From Gnetum montanum (taxonomy: Eukaryota > Streptophyta > Gnetopsida > Gnetales > Gnetaceae), in the NCBI GenBank assembly GCA_015680685.1, contig MNCI01007629.1:216345-280344 (forward strand): 64,000 bases of DNA. The letters run 5' to 3'. Below, one piece after another: positions 23,201-34,899 of this stretch. The position numbers and the translations under genes are program-made. Under the pieces are notes generated by a model. The model was not told the origin of the DNA, did no database searches, and saw nothing but the letters and a program-made list of their open reading frames with translations. Position 1 is the stretch's first letter. The number at the start of each line of letters is the position of its first letter.

Positions 23201-25700
23201 AAATCTATTTGACAGATTCTAGAACCATTAGCAGTAACAAAACACTCCCACCAAGATGATGCACTAGCTCAACAAGTAAATCTTAAGATGACATTGATAA
23301 AAGTTTGCCAAAATAAGATCAAATTGAGGGAGGTCCAAAAAATAGTGCTTCAAGAGTTGAACTTTGGCCCTTTCCAGGAGCAAGAACCAAGAGAAGTGCA
23401 GGACCAACTAAAGGCCTCTCCCATGTGGCCAATCATCACTTCCACTAGGGAGTGGTACATGCTAGAGACATTCTTATTCTAGAATAATAGGTAGGTTGGT
23501 TCAATAGTCAAAATCAAGAACATCTCAATGTCCTACTTGATGCAAGCTATTGCCGAAGTGGTCGGGTTGCCAGAAATAGGGGCAAGTCTTGCTGAGATTC
23601 TAATGTAGGTGGACCCCAACATCAAGAAAGAATGGATGTGATAGTACTATGGTGTTGACTACAAAGAATTTGACACACTCACACTAGCAGAAAGGATCCA
23701 CTACAAGATTATTTCCTTCCACCTTAATCCCATAGTGAGGCCAAGTAAAAACATTGCCTTTTCTACCTGAGCATGCATCACTATGAGTGGGAGATTCCCT
23801 ATCAACCTTCCATAACTAATCTATCTAGAGATGAATAAGTAGTTTAAAGAAAATGAACATGAAAGGAAGGCACTCCCCTTCCCATGCCTTATTAGAAAAA
23901 TTTGTCAAAGGGGAGAAATAGTCTATTATATGAACAATGCTATCAGGTATGCTCTGGCCACTAATTAGGTAGAGATGATGAAAGATAAGATCCCTACAAC
24001 TACCATTCAAGAAGAGGAGAAACAACCAACACCTCCACCTACCACTCAAATAATTATGATGCACATCACTGCAACAACCCAATGGTTGTGCAAAAATCGA
24101 GAATGAGAAGGCACGAGTGGTAGGGAACCATTTGTGTACAGATTGATAATGAGTCACTTGAATGAGGTGGCCCAAAAAATTAGCTTGATGGATGGAGGTG
24201 GATTTATTTTCTTAGCCCAAAGAATGTAGTTTCCTACAAGGTCGAATCCTAGTGCTAGAGAGGTCATGGTATCTCTTGCAAAATAGCAGTCACTTCTAGG
24301 AATCTCTGGGAACATTGTGATCTTCTCAATGCACTTGGACGAAGGTGAGGGGGCAATAGTATTGGTGATGCAACACCTAGGGAAGGAGATTGTAGCAGAG
24401 GTGGTTATTAATTGAATAGTTGAAAACCTCAATGCACCTGCAATGTCTGTACCAGACATCACTGCACTCAAGGATGTGTAGACATTTGCAAAAACATCAA
24501 GTGATAAGATAAATGTAGCACAACATGAAGAACTGTTGGACCGACTAGTGAAAATTAGGCAATCACTTCCATATGTCTTTGATATTTTAGATAATATTAC
24601 TACAACCTAGTTGGAGCTGCTCAAGGAAAGGGGCAAGAACATCATCTTAGAGGGACAACTCAAAATAGCCAAGGAGATGAATGAATGATTGGCTACTGAA
24701 GTTGCTAAATTAAGAGCTCAAATTGTTATACATTTCTCAACCTAGAATTAACAAGAGATGAAGCTATTGAACAAATTCACACTAGATTGAAAGGGGTTGA
24801 GGGTGCAATGGAGATTGCAGTGTTCTACCGATTCTTGGTAGAGGCCACACAACACAAAATTTAGAAGGCCTTGGATTAGACCTGCCAGGAGAATGTACAA
24901 TTGACCTCAGAGAACCATCACCTGTGGAATGTTAATGAGCACAAACAAAAATTAACTGACTTCATCCATCAACAAGAGCAAGTGGCTAGAGAAAAACATA
25001 GAACTGAGGAGATTGGTAGCAGAAAATAGAAACCTCTTCATGGAGGAGGTCTGTGCCCTTTTCTAGAAAACTACAATCAAGGTAGCTACCTGGAAATTGG
25101 ATGCTCTCAAATTTGAGAGAGTCAAAGATCATTATAGATAGTAGGTTAATCTACAAAAATAAGTGAATGAAAAACACATTTAGTTGATGAAGGCAAAAGT
25201 GAATGAAGCCCTCTAGCAACTCTAGCAAGAAAGAGAAGTTTGGTAGCCTATTGTTGATGGGATAGATGCCTACCATAAGGTAGAAATCCACATGAAGGAG
25301 TTGCAGATTGAAAAGATGACAAAATACATGGAGCTCACCAATCTTCGATATGCAAATCTAGCCATGTCAACTATTAGACAACTATGGTCAGAATTAGAAA
25401 AATAGGTGGCTAGCTCATATTTTTTGTATGAGGTTGAGTTTAAGCATCATAAAGACACCAAGCAAAAGCTTGCAGTGGCAAATAGTAAACTCAAAGTTCT
25501 CAAGGGAAAATACACTAATCAAAGATTTCTCACCAAGAACCTAGCGAGAAGGATGAATGACACTAAGAGTTGTAGAACATAGTAAGGGAATTCGGTGTCA
25601 AACAAAAATAATTCACTACTTAATTTGTTAATGTAAAGGAGATGTTTCCAATAATGCCTTATCCATGAGTTATCCCCATTCCAACCCTTGTTGGTGATGC
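23200..25700 (+). pseudogene. Accessory coiled-coil ORF of element P
   Basis: In sense orientation after integrase. A globular first part (23.3-24.1 kb) reads MSYLMQAIAEVVGLPEIGAS, LAERIHYKIISFHLNPIVRP and SKNIAFST, then MSGRFPINLP and LIYLEM. The spacing of these blocks recalls the 'putative plant transposon protein' type of domain found in accessory frames of plant gypsy elements. A Pro/Thr-rich linker (EEEKQPTPPPTTQ) follows, then a long coiled-coil region to about 25.6 kb (ELQIEKMTKYMELTNLRYAN, KLAVANSKLKVLKGKY, NLARRMND). Stops are frequent. The homologous frame in element E (8.8-11.6 kb) shows that it is a stable part of the lineage. Function unknown. Confidence 0.6.
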
Positions 25701-26107
25701 CACATGAACTGTGAATGATCCCTATAGTAAGGAGAAGAAGATGAAGGCATTACTGAATGCCTTTTACCTTCCACTAGAGGTTGCAGCCATAGTAGAATTG
25801 TGACAACTACCTTAGCTATCACATGTGCCCAAAGCTTTTGAAGGTCCTTTAGAAACCTAGGAGCCTCCATTTCCTAGGATTGTTTGATATTCTCCACCGC
25901 CTTCATGCCATCAAAGGATATGCTATCCAATTTTGAGTTGTCATTTCATGGTATTTAATTTTGTGTCATGAACATCACAATTTTTGTAATGTTGATTCGT
26001 ACATTTGAGCACTTAGTTTTTTCAAGTTAGTTCGTTATGTTAAGAGTTAGTCAATAGTCCTTTACCTTTCCAATTTTGTAAAGGAACTTGAGAATGAGTT
26101 TTCATTT

Positions 26108-26120
26108 AGTTTTGAGGGTA
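26108..26120 (+). other. Polypurine tract of element P
   Basis: TTTTGAGGGTA lies directly before the 3' LTR start TGATGAG at 26121. Its GGGTA ending is shared with the tract of element E. Confidence 0.55.
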
Positions 26121-27012
26121 TGATGAGTGTCAAAGTGTTGTGTCAACAGGGCCACATCGATGTAGCATTTGTTATGTCTACGAGGCCCTGTCAATGTAGC
26201 CCTGTAATAAAAACTATAAATATGAGTTCACATGTTTATGGGGATATCAAGTCATAGTAGTAGTAGAGCTCGTGCAATTTTTCCATTTGAAAGTTAGAAA
26301 ATTTCTTTGAGCACTCATAGTAGAAGTCAAAAAGTACATAGATCTTTATTCAAGAACTATTGTACCTAAACCACACTAGTGTGTATAGCAATAAAGATAA
26401 GCCTTTTGATCAAACCTTGAAGCACTTAGAATAGATTAATGATTTATTTATGCATTCATTTTTTTCATTAAATATGTAATTAATTAAGATAAATTAAGCT
26501 AAATTAGACTTTAAAAGATTAGCTAATTATTTAAGCTAAATAGATTAAGCACATAAGTACAACCACTTTGGCTATAAACACATATTCACTTGGTGATCCC
26601 GGTAGTGTTATTACTTAGTGTGCTTTGTAGCATAGCACTTGGTAACCCAGCAGTGGATATGTGGGTTTAGGATGTGTATAGAAAGTGGGACCAGATGCTT
26701 ATGTTAGGACTAATTAGAGACTAGTTAAGTAGTTAAATTAAATTGGTTATTAAATTACTTCATCTCTATACTTTAAGAACCAAGGAACATAAAACATAAA
26801 ACAATAAAAATCATATGCCTCAATTACACTTAACCATACATTCATACATCACAACCATAATTGGGAAGATAATGAATAACCATTATGGTAGGGTTCACTT
26901 CTTAGACAAGTAGTGTACCAGAGGACATAGAGTCCATGGAATTTGACCAGATCATGCGTGAATGCTTTGTGATTCATATAGTCGAGTGTAGGTGTACCTT
27001 CACCGCTCGTCA
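26121..27012 (+). repeat. 3' LTR of element P
   Basis: It aligns with the 5' LTR over its whole length apart from the shorter word-repeat zone near the start, ends CGCTCGTCA, and is followed by the CATAG target duplicate. Differences to the 5' LTR are numerous and mostly transitions, so the insertion is not recent. Confidence 0.9.
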
Positions 27013-27017
27013 CATAG

Positions 27018-27359
27018 TGCCTAAGGATGAGAAATAACATCCCCATGACTATTGTCTAACAAAGAAATTCAAAGTATTTATTAAAATGTGATCTAGTTAG
27101 GATGCATGGTAGAATCTCCTAATGATGAAAGTTATGAAATGGATTGACCTATTGAATATTGACAAGGATTAGTCTTTATGGATCATTTGGATGATGATCG
27201 ATTGGTATGTAGCATGAAACATATAGGATCCATTCCATAAGGTCAAAACTTTTCCTTTTGGGTGACATGATTTGGGTTATAGTTAAGAAATCTATATCTA
27301 GGCCTAATAAAAATGTATCTAATCCTAGCACCATGTCAACATTTGAAGTTGAGGGTTGT
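27018..27359. other. Segment of element E between two insertions
   Basis: Lies between the target duplicate of element P and the copia LTR. No coding resemblance was found, although integrase would be expected here if element E were otherwise intact. Confidence 0.4.
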
Positions 27360-28264
27360 TGAACTTAGAAGGGGGAAGGGGGGGATGAATAAGTTCCCCA
27401 AATCAAAATTTACAACCATAAAAACCACAACCAAATTTAACATGGTTTCCCAACTTGGATAGTCCACACTCAAAGGGTAGTTAACTTGTAGACCTCTAGA
27501 CTTTGTTTCTCTAAAATCTGGTTTGAAGGGTATCATATCCTATAAAAGCTCTAAGCTCTACTTTGGAGTGATTCATCAAAATGAATCCACTCAATCTCAC
27601 AAGGTATTGAAAAGCTCAGAATGTGGTTTCAAGGATCCCACAACCGTTGTAACTTAAGCTCTTCTTTAGAGTGTTGTGGTGCTACACCAACACTCAATCC
27701 CATAGGATCCTAACAAGCTCAAGCAAGATGCCATCCCACAAGAAACACATTAACCTTACAGTGTAACAAAAGAGAACAAGAATTATGAGTAAATGAAACG
27801 TATTTTGCTAATCCTTGAACTTTGAGGTATAGCTCACTTTGATCAATTACAACAGATAAAAGATACTACAATGAGGAATAATGACAAGAGAATTATGATT
27901 ATAATGATTGCTTGACAATGACAGTTGATAGTATACAAAGCTTATACATTTTCCAATAGAATGAAGTTTTCTTATAGTTAATAAGTTTCTAAATCATCTC
28001 AGAATTCATGCAATAACTATCTAATGGTCACTAGAGATGTCTTCTTTGAGGTTGAGACATCTTTCTACATTAGACCTTCATTTTGAAGAGACATATTTCT
28101 CACCATAAAGATGTTTACCATTTTTCAAAGACACTTTTATCTAATCAAACTTTAATTAGGCCAAGAAGTCTATTATTTCTTGGAAACATATTTCTTCAGT
28201 TTTCTTCACTTTGACCAAGACTTCTATTGTTCTTTGGAAATGTCTTTCTTTAGTTTCCTTGGCA
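27360..28264 (-). repeat. Left (3') LTR of the copia element
   Basis: It begins TGAACTTAGAA on the plus strand and aligns with 31510-32427 (ATGAATAAGTTCC, AAATCAAAATTTACAACCA, AACACTCAATC and so on). It contains repeated GATGTCTT and AGACATCT words in both orientations. Confidence 0.8.
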
Positions 28265-28669
28265 CTTAAAATCTTCATTCCTTGTCCATGCTCTAAGTTC
28301 TTCATTCAAGTTCTTTTGTCCTACAAGCACAAAAATCACACAAACATCTTTTTTTCTCCATTTTCTGTAAGGTTTTGACATACCAAAAGGTCAACAATCT
28401 TCCTATTTTTGGTAATGTCCAAAACTTAAGAAAATGGGTTAGTTTAATCAAAAAATACCTCATCAATATACATAAGCTACATAAGATCTTCTCCCCCTTT
28501 ATGAACATGAACAAAAAGGAGGTGAGATAAGCTCCATGAATAGGTGCATATAAATATAGATATATATGTATATATTTTGTATTATATATGTGTTTATTAA
28601 TATTATTGTTATTATTTGAAAAAGATAGAGATAATAGAAAGGCTTACTTGAAAGGACAAGGTCCTATCC

Positions 28670-30510
28670 CTATATCTTTGCATAGAGAAGCCTGTTATCA
28701 CTCATCTAGAGGTTTGGTGAAAGCATAAGCTAGTTGACTCTTTGTTTGAATAAACTCTAGCGTTACATGTCCATGTTAAGTATGTTCTCATATAAAGTGA
28801 TGATGAATCTCAATATGTTTGGTATGGGAATGTTGGATTGGGTTTTTCATCATATTTATGACACTCTTGTTGTCACATTAAATAGGTGTTGAGTCCTCTT
28901 TTACTCATAAGTCTTTAAGGGCTTCTTTCATCCAAAGCAATTGAGCACAACAACTACCAGCAGAGATATATTTAGGTTCTACTATTGAGTTGTAGAAGTT
29001 TACTTCTTGGTAGTCTAAGAAACAAGACTTCTTCCTAAAAAGAAATAGTTTCCACTCATGCCTTAGCGATCATTAGAACAACTTGCCTAATCTGCATCAC
29101 AATATCCTATAAGATTAAGTGTAGAATCCTTTGGATACCAAAGGCCCTAGTTACTAGTACCTTTCAAATAATGGAAAATACATTTAATAGCTTTGTAATG
29201 AGATTACTTTGGAGCTATCTAATATCTAACACACATTCCTACACTTAAGGCTATATCTGGTCTACTAGCTATTAAATATAAAAGACTACCTACCATACCT
29301 CTATAGAGTTTAAGATCAACAAACTTACCTTGATCGTCTTTAATGAGTTTAAAATTTGTAGCCATAGAAGTATTTTTAACTTTAACATTTGCTAAGTTAT
29401 ATTTAAGCAAGAGATATTTAATGTAATTGGTTTGGTAGATGAAGGTTCCATCAACTATTTGATAGATTTGAAACCCAAGAAAGTTCTTGAGTTCTCCCAT
29501 CATGCTCATTTCAAATTCAAAATGCATGAGATCAAAAAATTTCTTGCAAATAATTTTTTTAGTGGTACCAAAAATAATATCATCAACATAAATTTGAAAT
29601 ATTAGAAGATCTTTTCCTTCTCTTTTAAGAAATAAAGTAACATTAGCTTTACCTCTTTCAAAACCATTTGATGTAACATGTTGTGAAAGTCTTTCATACC
29701 AAGCTCTTAGAGTTTGTTTAAGATCATAAAGAGCTTTTTTGAGCTTGTAAACATGATCAGGCTTGATGGAATCAAAAAATCCTTCAGGTTGCTCAATGTA
29801 AACTTCTTCTTATATGGTTCCATTCAAGAAAACACTTTTAACATCCATTTGATAGAGCTTGATGTTTGTGATACTAGCATAGGCTAGAAGAAGTCTAATA
29901 GATTCCAACCTAGCAACAGGAGCAAAGGTTTCATCAAAGTCAATCCCTTCCTATCAGTTGTACCCTTTGGCAACCAATCTAGCCTTATTTTTAGTGATGT
30001 TTCCATTTTCATCAATCTTGTTTCTATAGATCCATTTTTTCCAATAATAGGTTTATGATCTTGCTTAGGTGCCAATTCCCATACATGATTTCTAGCAAAT
30101 TGAGTGAGTTCATCTTGCATAGTGGAAATCCATACTTCCTCTCCTTTGGCTTCCTTAAAGTTTTTGGGTTCAAGTTGGGAGAGGAATGTAGAAAAAGCAC
30201 AAATCTCTTTGATTTGACTTCTAGTATGAACACCATCTTAAACTTCCCCAATAACAAAATTAAGAGAGTGAGTTTTGCTAAGCCTAGGCATTTTTGGTTG
30301 GGTGGGAGATATCTCATGAAGTTCATCATCTTGCTCTTCTTCATGATTACTATCAGTTTCTGAAATTTTGTCAACTTGCACTTGAGTGGGACTAGATAAT
30401 TTTTGAATGGGAACAACTTCATCATCAGGTTGAGAAGATGTAATGTCATGATCATCTATTTTGACATTTATGGTTCCTTCTATAGTATTCATCCTTTTGT
30501 TAAACACTCT
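28670..30510 (-). pseudogene. Copia reverse transcriptase and RNase H
   Basis: After a linker rich in acidic residues and Gln, RT runs from about 30150 to 29220: MQDELTQFARNHVWEL, NKARLVAKGY, DETFAPVARLESIRLLLA, LYQMDVKSVFLNG, YIEQPEGF, KLKKALYDLKQ, the catalytic YVDDIIFG (29570-29590), NFLGFQI, YRGMVGSLLYLIASRPDI. RNase H continues to about 28680: GYCDAD, EPKYISAGSCCAQLLWMK, CDNKSVINMMKNPIQHSHTK, HIEIHHHFI, QLAYAFTKPLDE. It is a nearly complete domain set with scattered stops and one or two frame changes. The typical final motif QLADIFTKPL is present as QLAYAFTKPL. Confidence 0.85.
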
Positions 30511-30519
30511 ATAAGCCCT

Positions 30520-30990
30520 ACTAACCAGGGAATATCCTAACTAGTGGTATACACATTTCCTTTTCTAGTTCCTTCTATGACAACATTTTCAATAGATAAA
30601 TCTTGTGTTTTACATATATCTTTAGAAAAAGCAATATTGAAATTTAAATCATAAAGTTGACTAACACTAAGAAGATTATGCTTTAATCCTTCAACAAAAA
30701 ATACTTTGTTAATAGTTGGTAATCCTTTACCTTTACCTCCTATGGTACCAATACTTATTATAGGTGCTTCCATATCATCTCACTATTCCACAATTTTATT
30801 CCGTAAAGTGGGTGAAATAGGATTTGTCACCTATAATGTGCCATGAACACCTGCTATTAATGTACCACATGATAGTCTTGTCATTGGAGAGACCAATTTG
30901 AGCCATGAAGTTCTTTTTAGTCTTTCTTTCTTTTCTTTTCCAAACCTGCATGGCAATAAGCTTGAATATGGCCTTACTTTTCACAAAAGA
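30520..30990 (-). pseudogene. Copia protease and start of pre-integrase region
   Basis: WYINSRCSWHIIGDKSYFTHF (about 30800-30866) is the copia protease block WYLDSGCS.HMTG, with the catalytic Asp replaced by Asn and the Gly of DSG by Arg. It is followed by GKGKGLPTINKVFFVEGLKH and NLLSVSQLYD and ends in GTRKGNVYTT, the start of the GAG-pre-integrase domain. The next readable residues (AYRVFNKRMNTIEG) belong behind integrase, so the join lies near 30540. Confidence 0.8.
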
Positions 30991-31039
30991 AGAATTTTAA
31001 AGTTTTTGGTTTAGAAGTTATACCAAACATAGATAAGCA

Positions 31040-31440
31040 CTACTTTTGGTCTTTGGGCTTCTCTAAAGAGTTCTTATTCATATGCTCAATCATATATGTT
31101 AGTTTTTGAATCTTAGCCCTAAGGTCTGAGTTCTCCTTTTTGAGATAAGAGCATTCATCATCCAAAACTTTAATTTTCATTTTCTTGATACATAAAGAGT
31201 CTTTTATTTCAATACATAGATTTTGGAAAGAAATAACTTCATGAAAAAACATACCATATATTTCTTCAAAAGAAATATCATGATCACTATTAGACTTGCA
31301 AGTATGGAGACTATTATTTTTGAATGGAATGAATGAAATGAAAGATTTACCTTTATGGTAGATGTGATACAGAAATTTGATATAGTAGTTGATAAAGCAA
31401 ATTAGTTTTCTTGATCAAGTATGTCTAGTGTTGATAGCCC
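31040..31440 (-). pseudogene. Copia gag remnant
   Basis: A lysine/glutamate-rich frame at 31040-31252 (DDECSYLKKENSDLRAKIQK) is of the type found at the end of copia Gag, before the zinc knuckle. The usual CX2CX4HX4C box is not readable; the region around 30960 that should hold it is frameshifted. Only a small part of gag remains, so the 5' half was probably lost. Confidence 0.45.
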
Positions 31441-31470
31441 CTTTTGTGTTCACTCATGAATGTGATGAAG

Positions 31471-31489
31471 AGACAAGAGTACTAGGCTC
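31471..31489 (-). other. Primer-binding site of the copia element
   Basis: On the minus strand TGTTATTAGAGCCTAGT resembles the iMet-tRNA site TGGTATCAGAGC. It is separated from the LTR end by about 20 bases, somewhat more than usual. Confidence 0.55.
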
Positions 31490-31509
31490 TAATAACACTT
31501 GAGGATCAT

Positions 31510-32427
31510 TGAACTTAGAAAGCAAGGTAGGGGATGGGGGTTTAGGGTAATGAATAAGTTCCTCAAATCAAAATTTACAACCAGAAAAACCAAAACCAAA
31601 TTTAACATGGTACTCAAACTTGGGTATTCTACACTCAAAGTGTAGTTCACTTGCACATCTTCAAACTTTTTTTCACTAAAATATTATTTGAAGAGTATCA
31701 CATCCTCTACAAGCTTTAAGCTTTGCTCTGGAATGATTCATCACAATGAATCCACTTAACCTCACAAGGTTTTGATAAGCTTAGAATGTGGTTTGAAGGA
31801 TCCCACAACCTTTACAACTTGAGCTCCACTCTGGAGTGTTGTGGTGCTACACCAACATTCAATCTTGCAGGATCTCGACAAGCTCAAGCAAGATGCCTTC
31901 TTGCAAGAAGCACATTAACCCTGCATGGAAACAAAAGAGAACAAGAATTATAAGAATTAAATGCAACTCACTTTGTTGATGCTTGCACTTTGAGGTATAG
32001 CTCACTTTAACTAATTACAATAGAAAAAAGATAGTACAACGAGGAACAATGATAAGAGAATGATGATTACAATGATTTCTTGACAATGACACTTGATATT
32101 ATACAAAGCTTGCACATTTCCTAATGAAATGAAGTCTTCTTATAGCCAATATGTTTTGGAAATCACCTTGGAATGCATGCAATAGCTATCTAATGATCAC
32201 TAGAAACATCTTCTTCAAGGCTAAGATGTCTTTCTACATCAAACCTTCAGTTAGGGGAGATGTATTTTCTTTTGGAAAGATATTTTTACAGAGACATCTT
32301 TAGGAAGACTTCTTTCTCACTAGAAATACTTTTGTTGTTTTTTAAGGATGTCTTTGTCTAAGCAAGCTTAATCTGACCAAGACGTTTGATGTTTCTTCGA
32401 GATGTCTTTCTTTAGTTTCCTTTGCCA
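31510..32427 (-). repeat. Right (5') LTR of the copia element
   Basis: It begins TGAACTTAGAAAGC on the plus strand and runs to TTTGCCA, where it abuts the integrase core of element E. It carries the same AAGATGTCTT/AGACATCTT words as the left copy. Confidence 0.75.
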
Positions 32428-32429
32428 CA

Positions 32430-34560
32430 TGTTATTGAAAGAACTTTATAATTGTTCTAATTATATGATCTTTGACTATAATTACTTCTACCCACTTAGT
32501 ACAATAATCAACTATCACAATTATATATAAATTTCTATTCAACATTGGTATAATAGAACACATAAAATCAATTCCCAAAAAATAAAATGATTCCAATGGT
32601 TATATTCATTGTTATAGTTCTTCATGATTTCCCAATACTCCATTTTTTACATATTTTATAAGATTAGGTAAATCAATGTGTGTCCCTAAATGTGGTAGGC
32701 TAGAAGTAGTCTACCATCAGAAGTTTCAATTTTTTTTTTCTTCTTGCATAATGACCACCACATGGTCCATGATGTGCATCCTATAGGACTCTTTGTTGAT
32801 TTTTCTTTGGATCGTATCATTATATTAGACCATATGCATAGATCTTATAAAGATCTCCCTATATTTTTATGTATTTTTTTTACTTTATGGAGAAACTATT
32901 ATTTTTGTTTTATGTCCCATTCAGTAGGAAGTTCCTATGATGTTACATAAATCATATAGTTAGTGATCCATGACTTTGTTGTTGAATTTACAATCATTAC
33001 CAATTTCATGAATAAGGATTTATATAGAAATTAGTCCAACAAGGTTTTTCCTTATTTTGAGAATATCATCTTACTCTTTATAAATGATCAACCACAACAT
33101 TTTCAGTTTCTTTTCTATCAATCATTATGATGTCAATCTCTTATAGTATGACAAACTAGCTAATCACTCTTAGGTTAACTGATGGTTTATTTATTAGGAA
33201 TCTAACTACAGTTTGGTCAATATGAACATAGATTGAATACTTAAGCACATAGCATCTAAAATTTTTAAGCACATATACTACAAGCTATTTTTCTATAGTG
33301 GTATAGTTAGGTTGTGCTCCAGTAATGTTTTGATTAGTACAATGCATGTAGTAAGGTCTCTTTTGATCAATTAATTAAGTCAACACTACCCTTATTGCAT
33401 AGTTTGAAGCATCTATCATTATGTGGAAAGGTATTAACTAGTCTAGACATCTAAACATTGTTATCTTAGTTAGCTTTTATTTTATACTTTCAAATGTCTT
33501 TTCACATTTTTTTTATCAATGAAATGATGCATCTTTCTTTGTTAATTCCATGAGTGGTTTTGTTATTTTTGAAAAGTCTTCAATAAATCTTCTATAATAT
33601 CTTATGATCAAGAAATGATCTAACATCCTTAAATATTTATGGTCTTTAAGTAATATTCTAGATTAATCTAATTTTATTAGGATCTACCTCTATTCCCTTC
33701 TATGATACCTTATGTTCTAGAACTATGTCATCATAGACCATTAAATGGCTCTTTTTCTACTTGAGTTTTAAACTTGTTTCAACAAATCTTTTCAAAACTT
33801 GCTTTAAACAATCCAAAGTTTTCTCAAAGTCAAACCCATAAGTAGGAAAATCATCCATGAATACCTCAATTCCATTACCAATCTATTTTTGAAAGATGTT
33901 AAGTACAAGTTCTTAGAATGTTGTTGTAGCATTACACAAGCCAAATGACATTTCCTTGTATGCAAATGTTTCTCATGGACTAGTGAATGTCATCTTCTCC
34001 TAATCTTATGATATGATAAGGATTTGATTATATACACTATATTCATCTAGAAAGCTATAGTATTGGTGCCTTGCAATAGTCTCTAGAACTTGATCAATAA
34101 ATGGCAAAGAAAAATGATCTTTAAACATTCAATAGTATGAAATCTGTATAGACACTTCACTTGTCTTTCTTTAGGACAATGGCCAATGGGTTGACTCATC
34201 CACTATTCAAAATGAGGTGGATGAACCCTACTTTTAGTAATTTCTCTAATTCCTATTTGACAATTTTTTAAGCTTTTGATTCAACCTCCATTAAGGCTAA
34301 TGTCATGGTTTTAATAGCTGAATTTGTATAGATATGATATTGACAAATTTGTAGATCTATACCAATGATTTCATCATAGGACCATGCAAATTTCATTGGC
34401 CATTTGTTTATAGCCTCCAGTAACCTTGATTTCTATTCTTTATCAAGATTCACATTTATGATAACAAATTTTTCATTATTTAGGAAAGTAGATTCAAGCA
34501 TACTTGGTAAGGCTTTCAATTCCAGTGGTTCTAATTCAAACTTATCTTAAATTTTTAATT
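32430..34560 (-). pseudogene. RT, RNase H and integrase of element E
   Basis: On the minus strand the RT N-terminus (FLNNEKFVIINVNLDKE, KFAWSYDEIIGIDLQICQYH, LEKLLKVGFIH) starts near 34560. It is followed by PLAIVLKKDK, MSFGLCNATTTF, the catalytic VFMDDFPTYG (33845-33870), QVLKRFVETSLKLK and GIEVDPNKIRLI. RNase H is poorly kept at 33.5-33.1 kb. The integrase core is readable at 32.43-32.60 kb (IDFMCSIIPMLN, VDYCTKWVEVIIV) and then stops at the copia border. The sequence matches the RT and integrase of element P, which puts both in one Athila-like lineage. Many stops and shifts are present. Confidence 0.75.
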
Positions 34561-34899
34561 CTTTCCATTTAATATGACTTGTTGGAACTTAGTGTTAAAA
34601 CTTATCTTGAATCTAATAGAGTCTTATATGACTTGTTTCCTACTATTTAAAGATAAATTAAAGTGGTTCTTGGATCTATTTATTTCTTAGGAAGTATCCC
34701 TACTTTTATCCAATGAGTTATAATTTGTGTAAGCATGGTAGTCTTGAGATTCTTATCTATTGATGTCTAAATCATGGTATTTGCTTGAGAATTTGATGTG
34801 GAAGGAGTAGGGTTAGATAAGATTCCTATTCCTTGAACCTTCTCTAGACTTGTCCTGAGGAAAGGATGTTTCATTGCCCTTGTTTCATTATTGCTTGTG

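Larger units (their letters stand above)
13745..27012 (+). mobile_element. Element P: complete Athila-like Ty3/gypsy element
   Basis: A 13.27-kb element with both LTRs (13745-14715 and 26121-27012), terminal TGATGAG/CTCATCA inverted repeats and a 5-bp target duplication CATAG at 13740-13744 and 27013-27017. The order is PBS, gag, protease, RT, RNase H, integrase, spacer, accessory coiled-coil ORF, polypurine tract. All reading frames are heavily broken by stops. RT and integrase sequences are of the Athila type (KIPFGLCN, VFMDDFS, GIVLGHKI, WGIDFMGPI). It sits inside element E in opposite orientation. Confidence 0.9.
27360..32427 (-). mobile_element. Ty1/copia element lacking integrase
   Basis: A minus-strand element flanked by two related ends (27360-28264 and 31510-32427), with gag, protease, RT and RNase H in copia order but no integrase. 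A PBS of the tRNA-iMet type lies next to the right LTR. The right end abuts element E's integrase. Target duplicates are not clean (GTTGT against GTTAT). A second purine-rich tract (AAAGGGGGAGAAG, plus 28491-28503) raises the possibility that the true LTR is longer and that the right copy is truncated. Confidence 0.8.
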
